Below, one piece after another: positions 22,708 through 32,134 of a DNA stretch of 64,000 bases. The notes beneath the pieces were generated by a model. It did not search any database. It was not told the DNA's origin and saw only the letters and a list, made by a program, of their open reading frames with translations. Numbering within the stretch: position 1 is the stretch's first letter; every line of letters starts with the position of its first letter. The stretch is from assembly GCF_016583835.1 (NCBI RefSeq), contig NZ_NRRW01000009.1, positions 28,495-92,494 on the forward strand. Reading direction: 5' to 3'. The position numbers and the translations under genes were made by a program. The DNA is from Thiococcus pfennigii. GTDB taxonomy: Bacteria; Pseudomonadota; Gammaproteobacteria; Chromatiales; Chromatiaceae.

Positions 22708-23300
22708 TGCGCATCTTCTCCTCGCTCTACGCCCGCGCGCTCGCTTGGTCGCGCCACCGGTATGCGCCCTGGTATCTGGGCGGGCTGAGCTTCGCCGAGT
22801 CGTCCTTCTTCCCGATTCCGCCCGATGTCATGCTCGCGCCGATGAGCATGGTCAAGCCCGAGCGCAGCCTAGCCTATGCGGCGTTGACGACGGTGGCCTC
22901 GGTCCTGGGCGGGCTGCTCGGCTACCTGATCGGGACCTTCGCCTTCGAACTGGTCGCACCGCTGCTGCAAGGCGCCGGTTATTGGGATGAGTACGAAGCG
23001 GCCCAGGCCTGGTTCGCCCGCTGGGGCTTCTGGGCGGTCTTTCTGGCCGGTTTTTCGCCGATCCCCTACAAGGTCTTCACGATTACCGCGGGCGTCATCG
23101 CGATGGCGCTGTTACCCTTCGTCGTGGCGTCGCTGATCGGGCGCGGGGCGCGCTTCTTCCTGGTGGCCGCGTTGATGGCCTGGGGCGGGGAGCGGATGGA
23201 GCGCACGCTGCACGCCTATGTGGATCGGATCGGCTGGATCACGGTCTCGCTCGTGGCGGCGGTCTTCGTCGTCCACCGGGTCGGGGCCATGCCGGGCTAA
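22707..23300 (+). CDS. yqaA: YqaA/DedA-related inner-membrane protein
   Basis: A 197-residue membrane protein with about four to five hydrophobic segments and the YqaA-family motif GGLSFAESSFFPIPPDVMLAP near residue 30-50 (similar to the SNARE-associated/DedA fold). A second re-entrant type motif, FLAGFSPIPYKVFTITAG, sits near residue 115-130. DedA-like proteins include lipid-carrier translocases, but the function of YqaA is not established. It is common between pcm and nlpD in Chromatiales-type genomes. The stop abuts nlpD. Confidence 0.9.
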   Translation: MRIFSSLYARALAWSRHRYAPWYLGGLSFAESSFFPIPPDVMLAPMSMVKPERSLAYAALTTVASVLGGLLGYLIGTFAFELVAPLLQGAGYWDEYEAAQAWFARWGFWAVFLAGFSPIPYKVFTITAGVIAMALLPFVVASLIGRGARFFLVAALMAWGGERMERTLHAYVDRIGWITVSLVAAVFVVHRVGAMPG

Positions 23301-23301
23301 T

Positions 23302-24156
23302 ATGGCGGCGCCTCGGCAGCGGCGCCGGGCAGGCGCGCTGATACGCGCGGGCCGGCGATCGGTCGCGGTGGGCGTGGCCGCCGCGCTCACCGCCGCGCTG
23401 CTCGGCGGTTGTGGTCCCCGTCCTGGGCCGGCGCCCGTGTACGCGCCGGGCGAACCGACCCCGGAGGGTCTCTATCGGATTCGGGCCGGCGACACCTTGA
23501 GCGACATCGCGTTGCGCGAGGGCATCGATCTGGCGACGCTGGCCGACTGGAACGCGCTGGAGCCGCCTTACCGAATACTGGCCGGCGGCCTGCTTCGGGT
23601 GGCGCCGCCGCCGCCATCGCCTGCGGCGCGGCTGCAATCGGGACCATCGGCGCCCGATGAGCGGCGGATGCGCGGGCGGTCAGCGCCGTCGGCCTCCGCC
23701 GGTGTCTCCGGGGCGGCCGCGACGGCCCCAGCCCATCCGCCGTCGAAGCCTCGGCGGTCACCGAGCGAGGCCATCGCCTCGGGCATCGCTTGGCAGTGGC
23801 CGCTCGTCGGGCGGGTCGTGAAGGGCTTCGATGCCCGCGACCGCACGCGACAGGGCATCCGGATCGCCGCTCGCCCGGGCGAACTCGTCGTCGCCGCGGC
23901 GAGTGGCACCGTCGGCTACAGTGGCGATGGACTCAAGGGTTACGGCAACCTTATCATCCTCAAGCATAAAGATGACTATTTGAGCGCCTATGGGTTCAAT
24001 CGTCGGCTCTTGGTCGCGAAGGGAGAGAAGGTCACGCGCGGCCAGCCGATCGCAGAAGTAGGACAGACGACTGGGGGTGAGGCGCAGCTTCATTTCGAAG
24101 TTCGTAAGGACGGTGCAGCAGTAGATCCGCTGAAGCTTCTGCCTCGCACGCGCTGA
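23302..24156 (+). CDS. nlpD: LysM/LytM lipoprotein NlpD, division amidase activator
   Basis: A 284-residue outer-membrane lipoprotein. The signal ends in the lipobox LLGGC with lipidated C37. A LysM peptidoglycan-binding domain (about 54-97, [17 protein letters not shown]) is followed by a Pro/Ala/Ser linker and a C-terminal LytM/M23 domain (about 180-280). The M23 metal ligands are degenerate (RQGIRIA in place of HxGxD, and YSAYGFN in place of the second His), as in E. coli NlpD, which activates AmiC rather than cutting peptidoglycan. The start at 23302 directly follows yqaA; the frame is open upstream. rpoS follows after 29 bases, and its main promoter often lies inside nlpD. Confidence 0.95.
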   Translation: MAAPRQRRRAGALIRAGRRSVAVGVAAALTAALLGGCGPRPGPAPVYAPGEPTPEGLYRIRAGDTLSDIALREGIDLATLADWNALEPPYRILAGGLLRVAPPPPSPAARLQSGPSAPDERRMRGRSAPSASAGVSGAAATAPAHPPSKPRRSPSEAIASGIAWQWPLVGRVVKGFDARDRTRQGIRIAARPGELVVAAASGTVGYSGDGLKGYGNLIILKHKDDYLSAYGFNRRLLVAKGEKVTRGQPIAEVGQTTGGEAQLHFEVRKDGAAVDPLKLLPRTR

Positions 24157-24185
24157 GCCGGCGAGGCAGAAAGGAGGAGCCTTGG

Positions 24186-25232
24186 ATGACAGTCGCCGAT
24201 AAACGAGCCGGCTCGACGAGTCGCTCGGCCTCTGACGCAGCAACACCCGTACCTCTCATCGATGAAGACTACGTCGTCGCGGACGACGAGGAGCCGCTCG
24301 GCGACGACCCCTACGCCAATGCCTATGAGGAAGGGCGGGAGATCTCCGATGCCGTCGAGGAGGATGAGGTCGAGGACGACCGCTTCGACGCCGGTGAGGC
24401 GGATTTCGATGCCACGCGTCTCTATCTGAACGAGATCGGCGAGGCCAAGCTCCTCACCGCCGAGGAGGAGGTCTTCTATGCGCGCCGCGCTCAGCAGGGC
24501 GACAACGCGGCGCGCCAACGGATGATCGTCTGCAACCTGCGGCTCGTCGTCAAGATCGCGCGCCGCTATCTCAACCGCGGTCTGCCGTTGCTCGATCTGA
24601 TCGAGGAGGGCAACCTGGGGCTGATCCGGGCGGTCGAGAAGTTCGACCCAGAACGCGGTTTCCGTTTCTCGACCTACGCGACCTGGTGGATCCGCCAGAC
24701 CATCGAGCGGGCGATCATGAACCAGACCCGCACCGTGCGGCTGCCGATCCACGTCGTCAAGGAGATCAATCTCTACCTGAAGGCGACGCGCAAGCTGGCG
24801 CAGCACCTCGATCACGAGCCCACCTCCGAGGAGGTCGCCGAACTGCTGCACAAGCCGCTCAGCGAGGTCAAGCGCATGCTCGGCCTGAACGAGCGGATCG
24901 CCTCGGTCGACATGCCCTACAGCAAGGACGCCGACAAGCCGCTCGTCGACATCCTCCAGGACGAGAACGCCGACGACCCGGCCGAGCGCATCCACGACCA
25001 CGACGTGCAGATCAACCTGGAGCAGTGGCTGCAGAGACTCAACGACAAGCAACGCGCGGTCGTCGAGCGTCGCTTCGGGTTGCGCGGCTACGAACACTCC
25101 ACGCTCGAGCGTGTCGCCCGGGAGCTTGGCGTGACCCGCGAGCGGGTGCGTCAGATCCAGATGGATGCGTTGCGCCGGTTGCGCGACATCCTGGAGCGCG
25201 ATGGCTTCTCGATGGACGCCTTCTTCAAGTAG
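24186..25232 (+). CDS. rpoS: RNA polymerase sigma factor RpoS
   Basis: A 348-residue group 2 sigma-70 factor of the general stress and stationary-phase response. The acidic N-terminal region 1.1-like tail is followed by region 1.2 ([20 protein letters not shown]), region 2 ([20 protein letters not shown], then [18 protein letters not shown]), region 3 and region 4 with the helix-turn-helix [20 protein letters not shown] strong AAAGGAGGAG ribosome site precedes the ATG. Synteny with nlpD distinguishes it from rpoD and rpoH. Confidence 0.98.
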   Translation: MTVADKRAGSTSRSASDAATPVPLIDEDYVVADDEEPLGDDPYANAYEEGREISDAVEEDEVEDDRFDAGEADFDATRLYLNEIGEAKLLTAEEEVFYARRAQQGDNAARQRMIVCNLRLVVKIARRYLNRGLPLLDLIEEGNLGLIRAVEKFDPERGFRFSTYATWWIRQTIERAIMNQTRTVRLPIHVVKEINLYLKATRKLAQHLDHEPTSEEVAELLHKPLSEVKRMLGLNERIASVDMPYSKDADKPLVDILQDENADDPAERIHDHDVQINLEQWLQRLNDKQRAVVERRFGLRGYEHSTLERVARELGVTRERVRQIQMDALRRLRDILERDGFSMDAFFK

Positions 25233-25505
25233 CCGCCCGTGCCCCCGTCGAGTGCCGGCGCGCAGACGGGGAGGGGCGTGTCGCCGATCCAAGGGGCGGG
25301 GCTTCGCCGCCCCGAGCGATGCAGCCGTCCGTTGCCGGTAGCGAATCGTTCGGTTGAGGCCGTTGGCGCCCACCGAGTTGCCGACGTTGCGCCGAGCCTT
25401 GGGGCTAGGCGCGAATCGCGACCTACGGACGGGTTCGCACCGCGGAGCGCTCATCCTCACGCAGGAAACGAGACCCCGGCGCCCCAGCCAGACCCGCGGT
25501 GGTCG

Positions 25506-26033
25506 ATGGCAGCAATCCAGCACGAGACCGTCCAAGACCTGCTCCTATCGTCCGACGAGCTGATCGACGGCGAAATCGTCCGGCGTCCGATGACGCGGGC
25601 GCGCCATGCTCGGGCCCAAAGCCAAGTCAACCGCCACCTGGGCACTTTCGACGACGGAGCGAGGCCGGGCGGTTGGTGGATCTTGACCGAGATCAGCGTG
25701 GCCTACGAAGCGCACGAATGTCCCTGCCACGACATCGCTGGATGGCGCCGCGAGCGCCTGCCGCGCCTTCCGGATGGGCCGATCGGGCTGCCGCCGGATT
25801 GGGTCTGCGAGATCGTCTCGCCCGGTCATGAGAAGAAGGACACCCGATCCATCCCGCTACTGCTGCGCCGGCATCGGGTGCCCTGCGACTGGGTCACTTG
25901 GTCAGAGCACAGGGCGCTGGTCGCCTACGCGCTCGACGAGGGAGAGCGGCCTGTCGTCGCGACGCTCGGGGGACGGACCGCGCACGGGTGCCGCCGCAGG
26001 GCTCGGGGGCGTTCGGTGGCGCGAAATGGGTGA
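25506..26033 (+). CDS. Uma2-family (DUF820) putative endonuclease with a frameshifted C terminus
   Basis: A 175-residue protein of the Uma2 family, which has a PD-(D/E)XK-like fold and unknown cellular role. The N-terminal part is normal (LLSSDELIDGEIVRRP, DDGARPGGWWILTE, then DIAGWRRERLP) and DWVCEIVSPGHEKKDT is the core motif. After about residue 150 the sequence becomes Arg-rich (HGCRRRARGRSVARNG). The expected family tail (TDRARVPPQGSGAFGG, ending 26036) is in another frame, so a frameshift near 25965 probably altered the end. No gene in the neighbourhood suggests a function. The 25233-25505 gap after rpoS shows nothing recognisable. Confidence 0.72.
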   Translation: MAAIQHETVQDLLLSSDELIDGEIVRRPMTRARHARAQSQVNRHLGTFDDGARPGGWWILTEISVAYEAHECPCHDIAGWRRERLPRLPDGPIGLPPDWVCEIVSPGHEKKDTRSIPLLLRRHRVPCDWVTWSEHRALVAYALDEGERPVVATLGGRTAHGCRRRARGRSVARNG

Positions 26034-26141
26034 GAAGCTGAGGTATCCCCGGATAAAAGGCATAGACCGCAGTGGCGTAGGTCGACTGACCGACGGAAGC
26101 CGACCCTCGCAATCCGAGCCATCTCGCCGTCGCGCGGTTGA

Positions 26142-26343
26142 CTGGGAGCGCCGGCTTTCCAGCCGGCTCGTCGCCGTCGCGGCTCGATGCCGCGTCGGCG
26201 GCGTCTGGGCCGGTAGAAGGGCACGTGCGCAGCGGCCATCCAGCGGCGCCTATCGGTGATCTCCTGGTTCCAGCGCCGAAGGTCGCGCGCCGGGGTCATC
26301 GAGCCCCCCGCGCGCGAAGCCGGCTGAAAGCCGGCGCTCCCAG
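26142..26343. repeat. Pair of inverted REP-like palindromes upstream of ccoN
   Basis: CTGGGAGCGCCGGCTTTC plus CAGCCGGCT (26142-26168) is repeated in inverse orientation at 26318-26343, with a single-base indel. Each arm is itself palindromic (AGCCGGCTGAAAGCCGGC). The about 150-bp core is GC-rich without a coding signature. The 26034-26608 gap otherwise contains only the ccoN upstream region, where TTGACAACGATAGG at about 26481 is a poor FNR-box match. Confidence 0.7.
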
Positions 26344-26608
26344 TTCGTACCGACTCGCCGTCGAGGCCGATTTTGTGGGGATGCCTCAGGGTGAGAGGCC
26401 CTGTGATGTGGCATCGCCCCCTTGCGCGGCGTCAACCCCGCAGACGACGAGGTGAACGGGGGCATGATTGATGGATACACTTGACAACGATAGGCCCGGA
26501 TCCTGAGGGTCCTTCTTGGGGGCGGGTCGTTCGCGCGGGACGGTGCCCCTGGTCGGCGGGCCGGGTCGCCCCGATCCTTCATCGCATCCCGTCGGCTGCG
26601 GAGGGCCT

Positions 26609-28042
26609 ATGGAAGCCGGGTTGGAGCAGAAGTACAACCTCGCCGTCGTGCGCTGGTTCGCGGTCATGGCGGTCGTCTACCTGGTCGTCGGGGCGACGGT
26701 CGGCGTCTTCATCGCCTCGCAGTTGGCCTGGCCGGCGCTCAATTTCGACAGCCCCTATCTGTCGTTCGGGCGCCTGCGCCCGCTGCATACGAACGCCGTC
26801 ATCTTCGCCTTCGGCGGCTGCACGTTGATGGCCACCGCCTTCTACTCGGTGCAGCGCACCTGCGGCGCGCGGCTCTGGAGCGACCGCCTCGCCTGGTTCA
26901 CCTTCTGGGGCTGGAACCTGGTCATCCTGCTTGCGGTGATCACGCTGCCGCTGGGGCTGACGCAGTCGAAGGAGTATGCCGAGCTCGAGTGGCCGATCGA
27001 CATCCTGATCGCCGTCGTCTGGCTGGCCTTCACGATCAACTTCATCATGACGATCGCCAACCGCAAGAGTTCGCACATCTATGTGTCGAACTGGTTCTTC
27101 CTCGGCATGATGGTGATGATCACCTACCTGCACGTCGTCAACAGCCTGGCGGTGCCCGTGGGGCTGTTCAAGTCCTATTCGTTGTTCTCCGGGGTCCAGG
27201 ACGCGATGATCCAGTGGTGGTGGGGCCACAACGCGGTCGGCTTCTATCTGACCGCCGGCTTCCTCGGGATCATGTACTACTTCGTGCCCAAGCAGGCGAA
27301 CCGGCCCGTCTACTCGTACCGGCTCTCGGTCCTGCACTTCTGGGCGCTGATGTTCGGCTATGTCTGGCTCGGTGCCCACCACCTGCAATACACGGCGCTG
27401 CCGGATTGGACCGGCTCGCTCGGGGCGGCGATCTCGCTGGCGATGATCATCCCCTCCTGGGGTGGGGCCGTAAACGGTATGATGACGCTGTCGGGGGCCT
27501 GGGACAAGCTGCGCACCGACTATGTGCTGCGCTTCCTGATCATCGCAATCGCCTTCTACGCGATGTCGACCTTCGAGGGCCCGGTGATGGCCCTGAAGAC
27601 GGTCAACGCCCTGTCGCACTACACGGACTGGACGATCGGCCACGTCCATTCGGGGGCGCTCGGCTGGGTCGCCGGGGTCTCGATCGGCGCCATCTACCAC
27701 CTGATGATGCGCCTCTGGTACACGGAGATCTATTCGATGAAGCTGGTCGCGCTGCACTTCTGGACGGCGACGATCGGCACCCTGGTCTACATCGTCTCGA
27801 TGTGGGTCTCGGGGATCTCGCAGGGCCTGATGTGGCGCGCCTACGACGAGTACGGCACGCTGGCCTACACCTTCGTCGAGTCGGTCGACGCGATGCAGCC
27901 CTACTACGTGATGCGCGTGATCGGCGGCATCATCTTCCTCTTCGGCGCCGTCGCGATGCTATTCAACGTGGTGATGACGGTCAGGAAGTCGCTCGCCGAC
28001 GGCGGCCTGGAACGCGCCCGCGCCGTGCCGGCGGCCGCCTGA
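26609..28042 (+). CDS. ccoN: cbb3-type cytochrome c oxidase subunit I (CcoN)
   Basis: The catalytic subunit of the high-affinity cbb3 terminal oxidase, 477 residues with about 12 transmembrane helices. Haem and copper ligands appear in [11 protein letters not shown] (H60, low-spin haem), [10 protein letters not shown] (active-site His/Tyr helix), LGAHHLQY (CuB histidines) and [10 protein letters not shown] (haem b/b3). GGAGGG precedes the ATG. It reduces oxygen at low concentration while pumping protons, so in a phototroph it would serve microaerobic respiration and oxygen scavenging. First gene of ccoNOQP; regulation by Fnr is likely from family knowledge, but no strong box is visible. Confidence 0.98.
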   Translation: MEAGLEQKYNLAVVRWFAVMAVVYLVVGATVGVFIASQLAWPALNFDSPYLSFGRLRPLHTNAVIFAFGGCTLMATAFYSVQRTCGARLWSDRLAWFTFWGWNLVILLAVITLPLGLTQSKEYAELEWPIDILIAVVWLAFTINFIMTIANRKSSHIYVSNWFFLGMMVMITYLHVVNSLAVPVGLFKSYSLFSGVQDAMIQWWWGHNAVGFYLTAGFLGIMYYFVPKQANRPVYSYRLSVLHFWALMFGYVWLGAHHLQYTALPDWTGSLGAAISLAMIIPSWGGAVNGMMTLSGAWDKLRTDYVLRFLIIAIAFYAMSTFEGPVMALKTVNALSHYTDWTIGHVHSGALGWVAGVSIGAIYHLMMRLWYTEIYSMKLVALHFWTATIGTLVYIVSMWVSGISQGLMWRAYDEYGTLAYTFVESVDAMQPYYVMRVIGGIIFLFGAVAMLFNVVMTVRKSLADGGLERARAVPAAA

Positions 28043-28059
28043 ACCGGGAGGACCCAGCG

Positions 28060-28809
28060 ATGACGCGAGACACGCAGCCCAAGGGCCTTCAGGACCGGAT
28101 GGAGCGCAACATCTGGAGGCTCCTGATCGTGCTGGCGATCGTCCTGTCGATCGGCGGTCTGGTGGAGATCGTGCCGCTCTTCTATCTGAAGAGCGTGCTG
28201 GAGCACAACCGGGTGCCGGAGATCGTCTGGAACCACGCCGCCCCGGGGACGACGCCGATCGTCGAGGTCGACGACGCGGGGGGCAGGCGCTGGAACTGGC
28301 GGCCAGGCGACGGGATCCGGCCCTACACGGCGCTCGAGCTGGCCGGCCGGGACGTCTATCAGCGGGAGGGCTGCTATCTGTGCCACTCGCAGATGGTCCG
28401 CCCGTTCCGCGACGAGCGCGAGCGCTACGGCCACTACTCGCTCGCCTCCGAATCGCTCTACGACCACCCCTTCCAGTGGGGCTCGAAGCGCACCGGGCCG
28501 GACCTGGCCCGGGTCGGCGGCAAGTATTCCGACGACTGGCAGCGCGAGCACCTGCTCGAACCGCGCGCGCTGGTGCCCGAGTCGGTGATGCCGAGCTACG
28601 GCTGGCTGGAGGAGCGCTACGTCAGCGCGCGCCGGATCCAGCGCCACATGCGCGGGTTGCGCGCGATCGGGGTGCCGTACCACGATGTCGATATCGCCAT
28701 CGCCCCGCAGTTGGTCGACGGCAAGACCGAACTCGACGCCCTGGTCGCCTATCTCCAGGTGCTCGGCACGATGGCGACGCTGGACGACGCGACGGTGTAC
28801 CGTGAGTAG
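28060..28809 (+). CDS. ccoO: cbb3-type cytochrome c oxidase subunit II (CcoO), monohaem cytochrome c
   Basis: A 249-residue membrane-anchored c-type cytochrome. One N-terminal transmembrane helix ([20 protein letters not shown]) is followed by the haem c site [12 protein letters not shown] (C105, C108, H109). The axial Met is probably in [10 protein letters not shown]. It passes electrons to CcoN. GGGAGG lies before the ATG. It needs the Ccm system encoded at 40-47 kb for haem attachment. ccoQ overlaps its 3' end by 8 bases. Confidence 0.97.
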   Translation: MTRDTQPKGLQDRMERNIWRLLIVLAIVLSIGGLVEIVPLFYLKSVLEHNRVPEIVWNHAAPGTTPIVEVDDAGGRRWNWRPGDGIRPYTALELAGRDVYQREGCYLCHSQMVRPFRDERERYGHYSLASESLYDHPFQWGSKRTGPDLARVGGKYSDDWQREHLLEPRALVPESVMPSYGWLEERYVSARRIQRHMRGLRAIGVPYHDVDIAIAPQLVDGKTELDALVAYLQVLGTMATLDDATVYRE

Positions 28810-29014
28810 CCTGGTCGAACACTGGCGGACGGACTGGGCGGCGATGACCGTCAACGACTGGATCGGCACGATCCTGACGGTCGTGATCTTCGTCCTGATG
28901 GTCCTGGTCTATTTCCAGGTCCTGCGTCCGAAGAATCGGGAGCGGCTCGAGTCTCGGCGGTTCATCCCGTTCGACGACGAGGAGCGCAGCGGAGACGACG
29001 ATGGCCGAGAATGA
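28802..29014 (+). CDS. ccoQ: cbb3-type oxidase small subunit CcoQ
   Basis: A 70-residue protein with one transmembrane helix ([19 protein letters not shown]) and a charged cytoplasmic tail ([13 protein letters not shown]), as in CcoQ/FixQ, which stabilises the assembled oxidase. The start is taken as the GTG at 28802, overlapping the ccoO stop; an ATG at residue 15 is an alternative. ccoP overlaps by 14 bases. Confidence 0.9.
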   Translation: MSSLVEHWRTDWAAMTVNDWIGTILTVVIFVLMVLVYFQVLRPKNRERLESRRFIPFDDEERSGDDDGRE

Positions 29015-29891
29015 TCCCTTTCCTGGCGAGGACAACACCGGGCACATCTGGGACGGCAACCTGCGCGAGTTGCGCAACCCGCCACCGCGCTGGTGGATGC
29101 TGGGGCTGTGGGCCTCGATCCTCTTCGTCGTCGGCTACGGCATCCTCTATCCGTTCTGGCCGACCGCGGACGGCTACACCAAGGGGCTCCTCGGCTGGAC
29201 CCAGATCGAGGAGTACCGCCGCGGCGTCGCCCAGGTCGAGGCCGTGCGGGCGCCGTTCGAGGAGCGGATTCGTGGTCTCACGGCCGCCGACATCCTCGCC
29301 GACCCCGAGCTGACCCAGTACACGGTGGCCTCGTCCAAGGTCCTCTTCGGCGACAACTGCTCGGCCTGCCACGGCAGCGGCGGCCAGGGCAACCCGGGCT
29401 ACCCGATCCTCGCCGACGACTATTGGCAGTACGGCGGCACCCCGGCCAAGCTCGTCGAGAGCATTGGGCAGGGTCGCCAGGGCTCGATGCCGGCCCACGG
29501 CGAGATCCTCTCGGCGACCGAGATCGACCGGCTCGCCCGCTTCGTCACGGAGCTCAAGTCCGGGGAGCCCGGGGCCGAGGACGGCTGGTCCCTCTACCGG
29601 GCCAAGGGCTGTGTCGCCTGTCACGGACAAGAGGGCGACGGGGTCGTCGTGCGGCTGCCCAACGGCGATGTCATCACGGTCGGGGCGCCGAGCTTCCGCA
29701 ACGGGATCTGGCGGTTCGCGCCGGGCGGTTACGAGAGCGCCCGTTACACGATCACCCACGGCGTCAACCAGCCAGGCCGGCCCGGGAGTCGCGAGGCGGT
29801 GATGCCGGACTTCGGGGCGAGCGGCCGTCTCGGCGAGCAGGAGGTCAAGAAGCTCGCGGTCTATGTCCATCAACTGGGCGGCGGACTTTGA
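29001..29891 (+). CDS. ccoP: cbb3-type cytochrome c oxidase subunit III (CcoP), dihaem cytochrome c
   Basis: A 296-residue membrane-anchored dihaem cytochrome c. GHIWDGNLRELRNPPPRWW precedes a single transmembrane helix (about 31-52). Haem sites are CSACH (C120, C123, H124) and CVACH (C204, C207, H208), with Met ligands probably in GSMPAHG and AVMPDFG. It accepts electrons from soluble cytochrome c or HiPIP-type carriers and feeds CcoO. It is the last oxidase structural gene; a weak hairpin at about 29941-29975 may follow. The 29892-30153 gap holds nothing else recognisable. Confidence 0.98.
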   Translation: MAENDPFPGEDNTGHIWDGNLRELRNPPPRWWMLGLWASILFVVGYGILYPFWPTADGYTKGLLGWTQIEEYRRGVAQVEAVRAPFEERIRGLTAADILADPELTQYTVASSKVLFGDNCSACHGSGGQGNPGYPILADDYWQYGGTPAKLVESIGQGRQGSMPAHGEILSATEIDRLARFVTELKSGEPGAEDGWSLYRAKGCVACHGQEGDGVVVRLPNGDVITVGAPSFRNGIWRFAPGGYESARYTITHGVNQPGRPGSREAVMPDFGASGRLGEQEVKKLAVYVHQLGGGL

Positions 29892-30153
29892 TCATCGGCC
29901 GCGCGCCGCCATCTAGCGGGCTGTAAGGCGATTGCCGGAAACAAACCGACCGGATGACGCCGGACGTTCGTTTGTCTTCAAGGAGCGAGCGCAGGAGCCT
30001 AGCCCAGCGATGTGAGTGCGCTCGCGACACGGAAGACGGGCGAAAAGACCAGCCAGACGGTATGTTTGCTGACAGACATCGCCTAACCAAGACGGACCGG
30101 CGCCGGCCGGCGGTGCGAGGCCGCGGCGCGCCGCTCCTGCCAGGAGTCGTAGC

Positions 30154-31575
30154 TTGAGCGAGCAAGCGGGACGGCGCGAGCCGGATGGCGTCGAGGCCCT
30201 GTACGCCGAGGCGGGGCAGTGGCACGTCAATGCCGGCGGCGAGACGATCCACGCCAAGCGGATGCCGGGCCGCTGGCGGCGGATCAAGTGGTTGACGGCG
30301 TCGGTCTGGCTGATCTTCTTCCTCGGCCCCTATCTGCGTTGGGACGGCCGTCAGGCCGTGCTCTTCGACATCCCGCACCGCCAGTATCACCTGTTTGGCG
30401 CGACCGTGCTGCCGCAGGACTTCTGGATGCTGTCCCTGTTGCTGCTCTTCTTCGCGATCCTGCTGGCGGTCGCGACCGCCCTGGCCGGGCGGGTCTACTG
30501 CGGCTTCTTCTGCTTCCAGACCGTCTGGACCGATGTCTTCACCTGGATCGAGGAGCGTCTGGAGGGTGCGCCGGCCGAGCGGCGCCGGCTCGATCGTGCA
30601 CCGCTCGGCCCGCGCAAGGTCGGCCTGCGCGCCGTCAAGCACCTGGCCTGGCTCGCGATAGGCTTCCTGACCGGCTTCAGCTTCGTCGCCTGGTTCGTCG
30701 ACGCCCCGACCCTGTGGTGGACCTTCTTCACCGGCGATGCGAGTACGGCGGCCTATGTCGCGGTCGCACTGTTCACGGTCGGCACCTACCTCCTGGCCGG
30801 GTTCCTGCGCGAGCAGGTGTGCTTCTGGCTCTGCCCCTATGCCCGTATCCAGGGCGTGATGCTCGATCGCACGACGCTCGTGCCGGCCTACGACGAGCGT
30901 CGCGGCGAGCCGCGCGGGCGGCTGCGCAAGGAGGCCGGCGGCGCCGTCCAGGGCGACTGCATCGACTGCCATCAGTGCGTCGCCGTCTGCCCGACCGGCG
31001 TCGACATCCGCGCCGGTCAGCAGGAGGGCTGCATCACCTGTGCGCTGTGCATCGATGCCTGCGACGCGGTCATGGACAAGGTCGGCCGACCGCGCGGGCT
31101 GGTGCGCTACGCCTCGCTCGATGAGCTCGAGGGGCGCTCGACGACGCCGATGCGCCGTCGGCCGCGGGTTTGGGTCTACACGACGATCCTGGCCACCGCG
31201 CTCGCCGGGATCCTCTACGGCCTGGCCTCGCTCGATGCGATCGAACTCAAGGTCCTGCACGAGCGGGCACCGCTCTTCGTGCGCCTGGCCGACGGCTCGA
31301 TCCAGAACAAGTACACCCTCAAGGTCCTGAACAAGACCGGCGAGGACATGCAGGTGCGCATTCGGGTCGACGGCCCGCCCGGCCTGATGCTGGTCGGCGC
31401 CGACGCGCCGCTCTTGGCCCGTCATGGCGAGGTGACGCCGGCGACCCTGTTCCTGCGGCTGTCGCCGGCGGCGCTGGCCGACGAGTCGTTGCCGGTGCGT
31501 TTCGTCGCTGCCGGCGAGCGGGCCTCGGGCGAGACGCTGCGCACCGAGCGCGAGAGCGTCTTCATCGGTCCGTGA
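30154..31575 (+). CDS. ccoG: cbb3 oxidase maturation protein CcoG (FixG), polyferredoxin
   Basis: A 473-residue inner-membrane iron-sulfur protein. About five transmembrane segments lie between residues 47 and 220, followed by two [4Fe-4S] motifs: C269, C272, C275, C279 (CIDCHQCVAVCP) and C293, C296, C299, C303 (CITCALCIDAC). A C-terminal periplasmic Ig-like domain follows the last helix (about 330-350). CcoG is reported to reduce cupric to cuprous ion during CuB assembly. The start is TTG at 30154, supported by CAGGAG eight bases upstream; no better ATG precedes the first conserved segment. Confidence 0.95.
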   Translation: MSEQAGRREPDGVEALYAEAGQWHVNAGGETIHAKRMPGRWRRIKWLTASVWLIFFLGPYLRWDGRQAVLFDIPHRQYHLFGATVLPQDFWMLSLLLLFFAILLAVATALAGRVYCGFFCFQTVWTDVFTWIEERLEGAPAERRRLDRAPLGPRKVGLRAVKHLAWLAIGFLTGFSFVAWFVDAPTLWWTFFTGDASTAAYVAVALFTVGTYLLAGFLREQVCFWLCPYARIQGVMLDRTTLVPAYDERRGEPRGRLRKEAGGAVQGDCIDCHQCVAVCPTGVDIRAGQQEGCITCALCIDACDAVMDKVGRPRGLVRYASLDELEGRSTTPMRRRPRVWVYTTILATALAGILYGLASLDAIELKVLHERAPLFVRLADGSIQNKYTLKVLNKTGEDMQVRIRVDGPPGLMLVGADAPLLARHGEVTPATLFLRLSPAALADESLPVRFVAAGERASGETLRTERESVFIGP

Positions 31576-31615
31576 CCGACGGGTTCGGGCGGTCCATCTA
31601 CAGCGAGGTACCGAG

Positions 31616-32134
31616 GTGAACGGAAAGGTCGCCGTATCTCCCAACCGGCCGCTCCCGGCCTGGCGCAGCCCTTGGTTGGTCGGGGCGATCGCGCTGATCG
31701 TCGCGGTCCTCGCGGTCAATGCGATCATGGTCTACCTGGCCGTGACGACCAATCCCGGCCTCGTCAAGCCGGACTACTACGAGCGGGGCCGCGACTACGA
31801 GCGGACCCTCGCCTCGCGCCGCGCTGCCGACCCGGGCTGGACGATGCAGCTCGATGTCCCCGAGGGGCTGCGGGCCGGCGTGCCGACGACGGTGCGCTTC
31901 GTCGTCGTCGATCGGGTCGGCCAACCCGTGACGCCGGAGCGGGTCGTCTTCTACGCCTATCGGCCGTCCGACGCGAGCCGCGACTTCTCGGTGCCGATGG
32001 TCGAGGAGGGCCGGGGGCGCTACGCCGTGCGGGTCGAGTTCCCGCTGATCGGCGTCTGGGATACGCTCGCCGCGGCCTCGATCGGCGCCGACGAGCAGCT
32101 GGTCGGCGGACGGGTGCGTGTCGAGCGTCCCTGA
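31616..32134 (+). CDS. ccoH: FixH/CcoH family cbb3 assembly protein
   Basis: A 172-residue protein with one N-terminal transmembrane helix ([20 protein letters not shown]) and a periplasmic beta-rich domain. [17 protein letters not shown] right after the helix is the FixH signature. FixH/CcoH stays associated with the oxidase and is needed for stable assembly. GTG start; the 3' end overlaps ccoI by 17 bases. Confidence 0.93.
   Translation: MNGKVAVSPNRPLPAWRSPWLVGAIALIVAVLAVNAIMVYLAVTTNPGLVKPDYYERGRDYERTLASRRAADPGWTMQLDVPEGLRAGVPTTVRFVVVDRVGQPVTPERVVFYAYRPSDASRDFSVPMVEEGRGRYAVRVEFPLIGVWDTLAAASIGADEQLVGGRVRVERP

Noticed and set aside
26481..26494. FNR box upstream of ccoN (TTGACAACGATAGG)
   Set aside because: Only the left half-site matches; the right half lacks CAA. 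Kept as a remark, not a site.
29941..29975. Hairpin after ccoP
   Set aside because: ACAAAC and GTTTGT pair but the stem has several mismatches and no T-run; too weak to list as a terminator.
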